64,000 bases of DNA from an uncultured Eubacteriales bacterium (lineage in GTDB: Bacteria > Bacillota > Clostridia > Christensenellales > Aristaeellaceae). Location of the stretch: positions 22,856 to 86,855 of the forward strand of contig URUF01000006.1 in NCBI GenBank assembly GCA_900550955.1. The letters run 5' to 3'. Every line of letters starts with the position of its first letter. Positions within the stretch are counted from its first letter, which is position 1. The translations under genes and the position numbers were made by a program. The notes below the pieces were generated by a model. It had not been told where the DNA came from. It did not search any database and saw only the letters and a list, made by a program, of their open reading frames with translations. This document shows positions 52,605-62,400 of this stretch, piece after piece.

Positions 52605-54622
52605 CGCTGCTCACTCCCCTCGTTGATCTTGTCGCTAAAGGCGGTAAAGCTGTCCTCGCGGTTAAAATTGGCATATTGGCTAATGTACTGGCGGCGCGGC
52701 TCCACCTTATCGCCCATAAGGATGGTCACAAGCCGTTCCGCCTGCGCCGCGTCCTCAATGCTTACGCGCATAAGCTTGCGTTGGCTGGGATCCATGGTGG
52801 TTTGCCACAGCTGCTCGGGGTTCATCTCGCCAAGGCCTTTATAGCGCTGCAGGGTATAGCCCTTGGTTGAGCCTTTGGTAAGCTTGCGCAGCTCGTTATC
52901 ATCATAGGCATACTGCGCCTTGTTGCCGCGCTGCACCTTATATAGCGGCGGCATGCCGATGTACACATGCCCCTCGGTAATCAGCTCGCGCATATAGCGG
53001 TAAAAGAACGTAAGCAGGATTGCGCGGATGTGCGCGCCGTCCTGATCCGCGTCCGAGAGGATGATCACCTTGTGATACTTTAGCCCGCTCAGGCTGAAAC
53101 TTTCATCAATATTGGTGCCCAGCGCCGTGATGATGGAGCGGAACTCCTCGTTGCCAAGCACCTGATCCAGCCGCTTCTTTTCCGCGTTAAGCGGCTTGCC
53201 GCGCAGCGGCAAAATGGCCTGGAAGCGCCTGTCGCGCCCCTGCTTGGCGCTGCCGCCCGCGCTGTCGCCCTCCACGATGAACAGCTCGTTTTGCTCCGCC
53301 TTGCGCCCCGTGCAGCTGGAAAGCTTGCCCACCAGCGGCGCGGCCTCCAACGCGTTTTTTGTGCGCGCCACGTCGCGGGCCTTGCGCGCGGCCTCGCGCA
53401 CGCGCGCCGCGCGCACCGCCTTTTCAATCAGCTGCATGGCCAGGTCCTGGTGCTTCAAATCCTCAAAATAAGCGGTCAGCTGCTGCCCAAGGATGGCCTC
53501 CACCGCCGGGCGCACCTCGGTATTGCCCAATTTTCCCTTGGTTTGGCCCTCAAACTGGGGGTTTTTTACCATGGCGATCATTACAGCGGTCATACCCTCG
53601 CGAAAATCGTCGCCGCCAAGGTTGTTGTCCTTGTCCTTCAGCGCGCCAAGCCGCCTGGCAAAGTCGTTCATCACCTTGGTGTAAGCGGCCTTGAAGCCCG
53701 TTTCATGCGTGCCGCCCTCGCCGGTGGGAATGTTGTTCACATAGCTGAACACGTTTTCCGTGTAACTGTCCGTATACTGAATCGCCACACGGAAAATCAC
53801 GTCCTCGCGCATGCCCTCCAGGTAGATGGGTTCCTCATGCAGCGGCGTTTTATCGGCGTTGAGGTATTTCACATAATCCACAATGCCGCCCTGATAGCAA
53901 AACACCTGGCGGCCCTCGCCGCGCTGCGCGTCCTCGTCGCCCTCCTCGTCGCCGCCGCCCTGCGGCGCGCGCTCGTCCACGAAGGTGATCGTCAGCCCCT
54001 TGTTCAAATAGGCCAGCTCGCGCAGGCGGCGGGCCACGGTATCGGCGTTGAAGCGCACGGTTTCAAACACGCGGTCGTCCGGCATAAAGCGCACCAGCGT
54101 GCCGCGCTCCCGCGTGTTGCCCAGCTCCTTAAGAGGCCCTGTGGGCCTGCCTGCCACTACCTTTTGCTGCGCGGGGTCGTAGGCGCTTTCAAAGCGCATA
54201 TGATAATGCTTAAAGTTCAGGTATACGTCAATTTCCACCCAGCGGCTCAGCGCGTTTACCACGCTTGCGCCCACGCCGTGCAGGCCGCCGGAATACGCGT
54301 AGTTTTCGTTATTGAACTTGCCGCCCGCGTGCAGCTTTGTATAGATGACCTCCACGCCTGAAACGCCCATCGTGGGGTGGATATCCACCGGCAGGCCGCG
54401 TCCGTTATCGCGCACGCTCACGGATCCGTCCGCGTGCAGCGTTACGTCCACCTGCGAGGCGTAGCCGCCCATGGCCTCGTCAATGGCGTTGTCCACGATT
54501 TCCCAAAGCATATGGTGCAGCCCGCGCGAGCCCGTGGAGCCAATGTACATGCCCGGGCGCATACGTACCGCGTCCAGCCCCTCTAGCACCTGTATGCTTT
54601 GCGCGTTATACTGGTTCGTCAT
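52601..54622 (-). CDS. parE: Type IIA topoisomerase subunit B (ParE/GyrB)
   Basis: ATPase subunit of 673 residues with a GHKL ATPase (about 20-220: EIVDNAIDEA, VRDNGRGLPVD, GGLHGVGASVVNAL), a transducer domain with the QTK loop (QTKGKLG) and the TOPRIM domain (EGDSAGGSAKQGRDR and DADQDGAHIR). An acidic insert of about 20 residues lies near residue 235. The YKGLGEMNPEQLW block and the VEPRR end are conserved. AAGGAG lies eight bases before the ATG. It is the first gene of the parE-parC pair. Confidence 0.9.
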   Translation of the reverse strand: MTNQYNAQSIQVLEGLDAVRMRPGMYIGSTGSRGLHHMLWEIVDNAIDEAMGGYASQVDVTLHADGSVSVRDNGRGLPVDIHPTMGVSGVEVIYTKLHAGGKFNNENYAYSGGLHGVGASVVNALSRWVEIDVYLNFKHYHMRFESAYDPAQQKVVAGRPTGPLKELGNTRERGTLVRFMPDDRVFETVRFNADTVARRLRELAYLNKGLTITFVDERAPQGGGDEEGDEDAQRGEGRQVFCYQGGIVDYVKYLNADKTPLHEEPIYLEGMREDVIFRVAIQYTDSYTENVFSYVNNIPTGEGGTHETGFKAAYTKVMNDFARRLGALKDKDNNLGGDDFREGMTAVMIAMVKNPQFEGQTKGKLGNTEVRPAVEAILGQQLTAYFEDLKHQDLAMQLIEKAVRAARVREAARKARDVARTKNALEAAPLVGKLSSCTGRKAEQNELFIVEGDSAGGSAKQGRDRRFQAILPLRGKPLNAEKKRLDQVLGNEEFRSIITALGTNIDESFSLSGLKYHKVIILSDADQDGAHIRAILLTFFYRYMRELITEGHVYIGMPPLYKVQRGNKAQYAYDDNELRKLTKGSTKGYTLQRYKGLGEMNPEQLWQTTMDPSQRKLMRVSIEDAAQAERLVTILMGDKVEPRRQYISQYANFNREDSFTAFSDKINEGSEQR

Positions 54623-54686
54623 CCGGTTCACTCCTTGATATCCTTCAAAGGCCGCCTGCTGCGGCAGGCGTAAAAAGCAACACTTT

Positions 54687-54716
54687 ATTATACCATGAAA
54701 TTTCCGTTTTGGACAA
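54687..54716 (-). promoter_or_regulatory. Sigma-A promoter of parE-parC
   Basis: On the minus strand TTGTCC and a perfect TATAAT are separated by 18 bases. The 58-base leader contains a small GC-rich hairpin. Confidence 0.6.
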
Positions 54717-54744
54717 GCTTGCGGCCTGTGTTTCGCCAAAGGCA

Positions 54745-54800
54745 TAAAAAAGGCTTTGCGCATCGTCGGGGCTAAACAAGCCCAACCATGCGCAAAGCCT
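54745..54800 (-). terminator. Rho-independent terminator of the ICMT-like gene
   Basis: A 13-base-pair perfect stem (54751-54763 with 54788-54800) with an inner GGGC/GCCC helix, followed on the minus strand by six T residues. Confidence 0.85.
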
Positions 54801-54837
54801 CTCCTTGCATCTGCCCGGCGAATTGGAAACGGCCGTT

Positions 54838-55509
54838 TTACCATACAAACGGGAGTATCTTATACTTCACCCGTTCTTTGTATTCCGTATATCCCTCCAA
54901 TTCGCTTTCAAGAACCTTTTCCTCGTTACGAATCCGTTTTGCGATAATAACCGGGTACGCAAGGAAAACCGCAAATGAAATGGGCGAGCCAAGCACAAGC
55001 GGTATGGAAAGGAACAAACCAAGAGTCGCGCTGTACATAGGATGGCGCACAATACCATACAGGCCCGTATCGATCACCTTTTGGTTTTCCTGAACCTCTA
55101 CCGTGCGGGAAAGATATGCGTTCTCACGCAGCACCTCCGCATACATCGCATAAGCAAGCAAAAACACGATCGTTCCAATCCAGGCTATGCAATCCGGCAA
55201 AACAAACCACTTGAAACGAAAATTGAATCCCGCTGTTACAAAGCCAAGTACAAACATCAGCCCGCTCAGTTTTATCACAAGCTGCTGTTCCGCCTGCTCC
55301 TCCTTTGCATGAAGCCGCTTCCTAAGCAACGCGGGATTTTTGCGCATCATAACAATACCAGCCAAAAGCATTGGGATGAATAGAATCCCCATAAAGAGCC
55401 AGCCGTTTGGATAGCGCAGCGTGCCCGCAGGCACGAATATCAACGCCGCTATAAGCGCAACGCCCAGCGCAAATTTCAGAATTGCCTGAAAAAACAAATC
55501 CCTCGTCAC
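54838..55509 (-). CDS. ICMT/PEMT-like integral membrane methyltransferase
   Basis: Membrane protein of 223 residues with about five hydrophobic segments and the C-terminal isoprenylcysteine carboxyl methyltransferase-like domain: DTGLYGIVRHPMYSATLG (conserved Arg-His-Pro) and RIRNEEKVLESELEGYTEYKE with the Glu pair that binds SAM. Bacterial relatives methylate lipids or small molecules. Base use differs from neighbours: 55201-55260 has 23 G/C of 60, while a line within parE (53461-53520) has 40 of 60, which suggests recent transfer. It ends at its own terminator. Confidence 0.85.
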   Translation of the reverse strand: MTRDLFFQAILKFALGVALIAALIFVPAGTLRYPNGWLFMGILFIPMLLAGIVMMRKNPALLRKRLHAKEEQAEQQLVIKLSGLMFVLGFVTAGFNFRFKWFVLPDCIAWIGTIVFLLAYAMYAEVLRENAYLSRTVEVQENQKVIDTGLYGIVRHPMYSATLGLFLSIPLVLGSPISFAVFLAYPVIIAKRIRNEEKVLESELEGYTEYKERVKYKILPFVW

Positions 55510-55723
55510 GTAACACCGCCCCTAAAAGCAAGTAACCCGCATTTCCTTATTGCCCGCTCCAAAGCGCCTTTGGACGGCCCCAATCAGACCCCCAGTCCAG
55601 CGCTTCCATGCCCTTTTCCTGCGAAGCGCCTATCCCAGCGCGCAAGGGCTGTTCTTTTTGTCCCGGCTACGGCATCCAGCCTTTCCTTCTCCTCTATCCG
55701 CAAAGCCAAGCTGGACAAGGCTT

Positions 55724-55752
55724 ATGGTATCATATCCCCTGCAAGCTGTCAA
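55724..55752 (-). promoter_or_regulatory. Possible promoter of the ICMT-like gene
   Basis: On the minus strand a perfect TTGACA is 17 bases from TACCAT, a weak -10. It would give a leader of about 200 bases in which I see no known element. Confidence 0.35.
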
Positions 55753-55773
55753 AGCCTGCGCGCTTCGGGCAGG

Positions 55774-55814
55774 CAAAAAACCGCCTGCGCCCGATAGCCG
55801 GACGCAGGCGGTTT
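55774..55814 (-). terminator. Rho-independent terminator of rpoBC
   Basis: 12-base-pair stem (55778-55789 with 55803-55814) followed on the minus strand by a T run (plus-strand A run 55774-55780). It lies just after the rpoC stop, so rpoC is the last gene of its transcript. Confidence 0.85.
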
Positions 55815-55823
55815 TCCATTCTG

Positions 55824-58800
55824 TTAGAAATTCTCCACCAGGTTAATATCCTTGTAGCGCTTCATGCCCGTACCTGCGGGAATCAGCTTGCCGATGATCA
55901 CGTTTTCCTTCAGGCCCAGCAGCGGATCCACCTTGCCCTTGATGGCGGCGTCGGTGAGTACGCGTGTGGTTTCCTGGAAGGACGCGGCGGAAAGGAAGCT
56001 CTCCGTGGCCAGGCTGGCCTTGGTGATGCCCAGCAGCACGCGCTTGGCAATGGCGGGACGGCCGCCCTTTTCAATGGTTGTGCGGTTGGCCTCCTCAAAG
56101 CGGTAGATATCCACCAGCGAGCCGGGAAGCAGCGTAGTATCGCCGCTGTCCTCCACGCGCACCTTGCGCAGCATCTGCTTAACGATGATCTCGATATGCT
56201 TATCGCTGATGTTAACGCCCTGCTGGCGGTACACGCTCAAAACCTCGCGCAGCAGGTAGTCCTGCACGGCCTTTACGCCCAGGATGCGCAGCAGGTCATG
56301 CGGATTGATGGATCCGCTGATCAGCTCGTCGCCGGCCTCCACATGCTGGCCGTCCTGCACCTTCAGGCGGCTGCCGTAGTTGATCTGGTACACCTTGGTT
56401 TCGGAGGGATCCTCCTCGTTCACCACGGTTACCTCGCGCTTCTTCTTGTTCTCGCCCAGGCTTACGCGGCCGCTGATCTCGGTCAGGATGGCGTCGCGCT
56501 TGGGCTTGCGGGCCTCAAACAGCTCCTCAACGCGGGGAAGGCCCTGCGTGATATCGTCGCCGCCGGCAATACCGCCGGTATGGAAGGTACGCATCGTCAG
56601 CTGCGTGCCGGGCTCGCCGATGGCCTGCGCGGCGATGATGCCAACAGCCTCGCCCACATCCACAGCGCCGCCGGTAGCCAGGTTCGCGCCGTAGCAGCGT
56701 GCGCAAACGCCAGTTTCGTTGCGGCAGGTAAGAACGCTGCGCACCTGCGCCTTCTTGATGCCAGCCTTGGTGATTTGCTTGGCCTTATCGTTGCTGATGG
56801 TTTCATTCAGCGCCACGATGATCTCGCCCGTTTCGGGGTTGACGATATCCTCCGCCGCCACGCGGCCAATCAGGCGGTCCTCCAGGCTCTCGATAACCTG
56901 GTTGCCGATGGTGATCTCCTGCACGGTGATGCCGCGCACCTTTTCGCCGCGCTCGGCGAAGCAATCCTGCTCGCGCACGATTACTTCCTGCGATACGTCC
57001 ACCAGGCGGCGGGTCAGGTAGCCAGAGTCGGCCGTGCGCAGCGCCGTATCGGCCAGCGACTTGCGGCTGCCGTGCGAGCTTAAGAAGAACTCCAGCACCT
57101 TCAGGCCTTCGCGGAAGTTCGCGCGGATAGGCAGCTCTAGCGCCTTGCCGGAGGGCGAGGCCATCAGGCCGCGCATGCCCGCAAGCTGGGAAACCTGCGC
57201 CGCGCTACCGCGAGCGCCGGAATCCGTCATCATGCGGATGGGGTTAAACTTATCAAGGCTGGGCAGGATTTTGTTGCGCAGGGTAGCGGTGGTGGTATTC
57301 CAGATATCAACCACCTTGGTGTAGCGCTCGTCCTCGGAGAGCATACCCATACGGTAAAGGTTGTTGATCTCGGTCACCTGCGCGTCGGCCTCGGCCAGGA
57401 TCTGGGGCTTCTCGGCGGGCACCTTGATATCGCTTACGGATACGGTGATCGCGCCGCGCGTGGAGTACTTGAAGCCCAGGTTCTTGATGTTGTCCAGCAC
57501 CTGCGCCGTTTCGTGGATGCCGTGCTTCAAGTATACCTCGTCAACGATCTTGCCCAGTTCCTTCTTGCCCGCCAGGCTGTCGATTTCCAGGGGGAACATT
57601 TCCTCCAGGCAGGTGCGGGGCTTACGGCCGATATCCTGCGGAATCACCTCGTTAAACAGCAGCAGGCCCAGCGTGCAGTCAATGATCTTGCGGCCCTTTT
57701 CGCCGTTGAATTCCCGCTCCACGCGTACCTTGATGGGAGCCTGCAGGCTCAACTCACCCAGCTGGTAGGCCATCATAGCCTCGTCCGGGCTGGTAAACAC
57801 GCGTCCCGCTCCCTTGGCGTCGGGCTTATCAATGGTCAGGTAGTAGCAGCCAATCACCATGTCCTGCGAGGGGGACATAACGGGTTTGCCGTCCTGAGGC
57901 TTCAAAATGTTGTTGTGCGCCAGCATCAGGAAGCGGGCCTCGGCCTGCGCCTCCATAGACAGCGGCACGTGAATGGCCATCTGGTCGCCGTCAAAGTCGG
58001 CGTTGTAGGCGGTACACACCAGCGGGTGCAGTTTCAGCGCCTTGCCCTCCACCAGCATGGGTTCAAAGGCCTGAATGCCCAGACGGTGCAGCGTAGGCGC
58101 GCGGTTCAAAAGCACCGGATGCTCCTTGATGACTTCCTCAAGGATATCCCACACCTCGGGGCGGCCCTTTTCCACCATGCGCTTGGCGTTCTTGCCGTGG
58201 TGCGCCTTTTTCAGCGTGACCAGGCGTTCAATCACAAAGGGCTTAAACAGCTCCAAGGCCATTTCCTTTGGCAGGCCGCACTGGTACAGCTTCAATTCCG
58301 GGCCTACCACAATAACGGAACGGCCGGAATAGTCCACGCGCTTGCCAAGCAAATTCTGGCGGAAACGGCCCTGCTTGCCGCGCAGGAAGTCGGACAGGGA
58401 TTTCAGCGCGCGGTTGCCGGGGCCCGTTACCGGGCGGCCGCGGCGGCCGTTATCAATCAGCGCGTCCACAGCCTCCTGCAACATACGCTTTTCGTTGCGC
58501 ACAATAATGTCCGGCGCGCCCAGCTCCAGCAGCCTCTTTAGGCGGTTGTTGCGGTTGATCACGCGGCGGTACAGGTCGTTTAAGTCGCTGGTGGCAAAGC
58601 GCCCGCCATCCAGCTGCACCATGGGGCGCAGGTCCGGCGGCATAACGGGAATCACGTCCAGGATCATCCACTCGGGCTTGTTGTGGCTCATGCGGAAGGC
58701 CTCGATTACCTCCAGGCGCTTCACGGCGCGGGCGCGCTTCTGGCCCTCGGTATCGCGGTCGCGCTCCTTCTCGGCCAGCTCGGCAATTTCCTTCTTCAGC

Positions 58801-59387
58801 TTTGCGCTGATCGCGTCAAGATCCAGCTCCTGGAGCATCTCCTTCACGGCTTCGGCGCCCATGCCGGCGCGGAAGCTTCCCACGCCGCACTTGGCCTCCA
58901 CCTCGCGGTAGCGCGCGTCGGTAATCAGCTCGTGCTTTTTTAGCCCCGTCACATTGCTGTCGCCGGGGTCCAGCACAATGAAGTTGGCAAAGTACAGCAC
59001 CTTTTCCAGCGTGCGGGGGCTAATGTCCAGCAGCATGCCCATGCGGCTGGGGATGCCCTTGAAATACCAGATATGGCTTACCGGCGCGGCCAGCTTGATG
59101 TGGCCCATACGCTCGCGGCGCACCTTGGAGCGGGTCACCTGCACGCCGCACTTGTCGCAAATCTTGTTCTTATCCTTGAACTTGATGCGCTTATACTTGC
59201 CGCAGTTACACTCCCAGTCCTTGGTAGGGCCAAAAATGCGCTCGCAGTACAGGCCGTCGCGCTCGGGCTTTAAGGTGCGGTAATTGATGGTTTCGGGCTT
59301 GGTAACCTCGCCATAGCTCCACGCAAGGATCTGCTCGGTCGAGGCCATGCCGATCTGGATGGAATCGAGGTTGGTCAGGTCAAACAA
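55824..59387 (-). CDS. rpoC: RNA polymerase beta' subunit
   Basis: Core subunit of RNA polymerase, 1187 residues. The zinc ribbon CNCGKY...CDKCG lies near 60-78, the catalytic NADFDGD motif near 450 and the second Cys cluster CRNETGVCARCYG near 880, followed by the GIIAAQAIGEPGTQLTMRTFHTGG trigger-helix region. It starts with TTG; GGGAG lies nine bases upstream and no ATG is available before the conserved LDSIQIGMAS start. It follows rpoB by 39 bases and is followed by a terminator rather than by the rpsL-rpsG-fusA genes. Confidence 0.98.
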   Translation of the reverse strand: MFDLTNLDSIQIGMASTEQILAWSYGEVTKPETINYRTLKPERDGLYCERIFGPTKDWECNCGKYKRIKFKDKNKICDKCGVQVTRSKVRRERMGHIKLAAPVSHIWYFKGIPSRMGMLLDISPRTLEKVLYFANFIVLDPGDSNVTGLKKHELITDARYREVEAKCGVGSFRAGMGAEAVKEMLQELDLDAISAKLKKEIAELAEKERDRDTEGQKRARAVKRLEVIEAFRMSHNKPEWMILDVIPVMPPDLRPMVQLDGGRFATSDLNDLYRRVINRNNRLKRLLELGAPDIIVRNEKRMLQEAVDALIDNGRRGRPVTGPGNRALKSLSDFLRGKQGRFRQNLLGKRVDYSGRSVIVVGPELKLYQCGLPKEMALELFKPFVIERLVTLKKAHHGKNAKRMVEKGRPEVWDILEEVIKEHPVLLNRAPTLHRLGIQAFEPMLVEGKALKLHPLVCTAYNADFDGDQMAIHVPLSMEAQAEARFLMLAHNNILKPQDGKPVMSPSQDMVIGCYYLTIDKPDAKGAGRVFTSPDEAMMAYQLGELSLQAPIKVRVEREFNGEKGRKIIDCTLGLLLFNEVIPQDIGRKPRTCLEEMFPLEIDSLAGKKELGKIVDEVYLKHGIHETAQVLDNIKNLGFKYSTRGAITVSVSDIKVPAEKPQILAEADAQVTEINNLYRMGMLSEDERYTKVVDIWNTTTATLRNKILPSLDKFNPIRMMTDSGARGSAAQVSQLAGMRGLMASPSGKALELPIRANFREGLKVLEFFLSSHGSRKSLADTALRTADSGYLTRRLVDVSQEVIVREQDCFAERGEKVRGITVQEITIGNQVIESLEDRLIGRVAAEDIVNPETGEIIVALNETISNDKAKQITKAGIKKAQVRSVLTCRNETGVCARCYGANLATGGAVDVGEAVGIIAAQAIGEPGTQLTMRTFHTGGIAGGDDITQGLPRVEELFEARKPKRDAILTEISGRVSLGENKKKREVTVVNEEDPSETKVYQINYGSRLKVQDGQHVEAGDELISGSINPHDLLRILGVKAVQDYLLREVLSVYRQQGVNISDKHIEIIVKQMLRKVRVEDSGDTTLLPGSLVDIYRFEEANRTTIEKGGRPAIAKRVLLGITKASLATESFLSAASFQETTRVLTDAAIKGKVDPLLGLKENVIIGKLIPAGTGMKRYKDINLVENF

Positions 59388-59426
59388 AATGCGGCACTCC
59401 CTTTCGCTCTATGAGGCAGGATGGGC

Positions 59427-62400
59427 TTATTCCTCATCCTCGGGCTTATCATCGTCATCCAGGTCGATGCTGCCCAAATCGTCGCTCAAATCCATGTCAA
59501 AATCGTCCAAGTCGTCGTCAAGGTTAAAGTCAACCTCCACATCCTCGTCCACAGCGGTTTCAGCCGCTTCGGATCCGGCGGGTTCGGTCTCCTCGTCGTC
59601 GCTTTCAAAGCGCAGGGGCGCGGACGTATCCACATCCATATCGTCGTCGTCCAGCTCGCGGATGATGATCTCGTTCTTGTCCGCATCCAGCACCTTGATA
59701 TCCAGCGCCAGGGACTTGAGCTCCTTAATCAGCACCTTGAAGCTTTCCGGCACGCCGGGCGCGGGGATGTTTGTGCCCTTGACGATGGCCTCGTAGGTCT
59801 TTACGCGGCCCACGATATCGTCAGACTTGACCGTCAGGATTTCCTGGAGGGTGTTGGCGGCGCCATAGGCCTCCAGCGCCCAAACCTCCATCTCGCCAAA
59901 ACGCTGGCCGCCAAACTGGGCCTTGCCGCCCAAGGGCTGCTGCGTAACCAGCGAGTACGGGCCCACGCTGCGGGCGTGCATCTTGTCGTCCACCAGGTGG
60001 TGCAGCTTCAGGAAGTACATATAGCCCACCGTTACAGGGTTCTCAAAGGGCTCGCCGGTACGGCCGTCGTACAGGATGGTCTTGCCGTCCGGGCGCTTGC
60101 CAGCCTTCACCAGCAGCTCCTCAATATCCTCCTCGGTAGCGCCGTCAAACACGGGGGTGGCCACATGCCAGCCCAGCGCCTTGGCGGCCATGCCCAAATG
60201 CACCTCCAGCACCTGGCCCAGGTTCATACGGGAGGGAACGCCCAGCGGGTTCAATACAATCTGCAAAGGCGTGCCATCCGGCATAAAGGGCATATCCTCC
60301 TCGCGCAGGATGCGGCTTACAACGCCCTTGTTGCCGTGGCGTCCGGCCATCTTGTCGCCCACGCTGATCTTGCGCTTCTGGGCGATGTAGACGCGAACCA
60401 TCTCGTTTACGCCGGGGGAAAGCTCATCCTTGTTCTCGCGGGTGAAGATCTTTACGTCCACCACAATGCCGCCCTCGCCGTGCGGCACGCGCAGGGAGGT
60501 GTCGCGCACCTCGCGCGCCTTTTCGCCGAAGATGGCGCGCAGCAGGCGCTCCTCGGCGGTGAGGTCGGTTTCGCCCTTGGGCGTTACCTTGCCCACCAGA
60601 ATATCGCCCGCACGCACCTCCGCGCCGATGCGGATGATGCCGTCCTCGTCCAGGTCCTTCACCGCGTCGTCGCCGATATTGGGAATATCGCGCGTGATTT
60701 CCTCCGGCCCAAGCTTGGTTTCGCGGGCTTCGCTTTCAAACTCCTCGATATGGATGGAGGTGTAAATGTCTTCCTTCACCAGCTTTTCGCTGATGAGCAC
60801 GGCGTCCTCGTAGTTGTAGCCCTCCCAGGTCATAAAGCCAATCAGCACGTTCCGGCCTAGGCCGATCTCGCCCTTTTCGGTGGAGGGGCCGTCCGCCAGC
60901 AGGTCGCCCTTCTCAATCGCCTGGCCAGCCTTCACGCGCGGCCGCTGGTTGATGCATGTGCCCTGGTTGCTGCGGGCAAACTTGGAAAGCTTGTAGGTGT
61001 GGCGCTCGCCCAGCGTGTCCTTCACCACAATCTGGTCGCCGGCCACCTTCTCCACAACGCCGTCCTGCTTGCTCAAAAGCACCACGCCGCTGTCATGCGC
61101 GGCCTTGTACTCCATGCCCGTGCCAACGATAGGCGCTTCCGGCACCAATAGCGGCACAGCCTGGCGCTGCATGTTGGAGCCCATCAGGGCGCGCGTTGCG
61201 TCGTCGTTCTCCAGGAAGGGGATCATGGCCGTAGCCACGGATACGATCTGGCGGGGGCTTACGTCAATCAAGTCCACGCGGTCGCGCGGCACCTGGATGA
61301 TCTCGGCCTTGTCGCGCACGGTCACATATTCGTTTGCGAACGTGCCGTCCTCGTTGAGGGGCTCGTTGGCCTCGGCGACGGTGTAGAAATCCTCCTCATC
61401 GGCCGTCATATAGACGATCTGGTCGGTCACCCGATGGGTCTTGGGGTCTACAATGCGGTACGGGGCCTCAATGAAGCCGTACTCGTTGATGCGCGCGTAG
61501 GTTGCCAGCGAGCCAATCAGGCCGATGTTGGGGCCTTCAGGCGTTTCAATGGGGCAAATGCGCGCGTAGTGGCTGTAATGCACGTCGCGCACCTCGAAAG
61601 AAGCGCGGTCGCGGTTCAGGCCGCCGGGGCCCAGCGCGCTCAGGCGGCGCTTGTGCGTAAGCTCGGCCAGCGGGTTGGGCTGATCCATAAACTGGCTCAG
61701 CTGGGAGGAACCGAAGAATTCCTTGATGGCCGCGCTCACCGGGCGGATGTTGATCAGCTCGCCAGGGCGCACCTCGTCCGCGTCCTGGATGGCCATGCGC
61801 TCGCGCACCACGCGCTCCAGGCGGCTTAAACCTATACGGATCTGGTTTTGCAGCAGCTCGCCCACGCTGCGCAGGCGGCGGTTGCCAAGATGGTCGATAT
61901 CGTCGGTAAAGCCGATGCCGTAGGGCAGGCCCAGCAGATAGCTGATAGAGGCCACGATATCCTCGGTGATGATGTGCTTGGGCACCAGGTCGTGCACATG
62001 CGCGCGCACGTTCTGGCGCAGCTGCTCCTCGTTCTCGCTGCTGTCCAAAATCTCGCGCAGCACGGGATAGAGCACGTATTCCTGCACGCCCGCCTCCTTG
62101 GGGTCAAAGGGCAGGTATGCGGCGGCGTCCACAAAGTGGTTGCCCACCACCTTGTGCGCCTGGCCATCCACATCGATCATCACGCTGTTCACGCCGGCGT
62201 TCTGGATGGCGCGGGCCAGCTCCTTGGAGATATCCTCCCCCGCCTTCACCATCACCTCGCCGGTCTGGGGGTTCACCACGTCCTCGGCAGCGGTGCGCTC
62301 CTGGATGCGGGTGGCCAGGGACAGCTTTTTGTTGAACTTATAGCGGCCCACGCGCATCAAATCGTAGCGCTTGGAGTCAAAAAACAGCGAGTTAAACAGG

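Noticed and set aside
59421..60860. 479-codon plus-strand frame opposite rpoB
   Set aside because: Antisense to conserved rpoB sequence, with no RBS and no recognisable protein.
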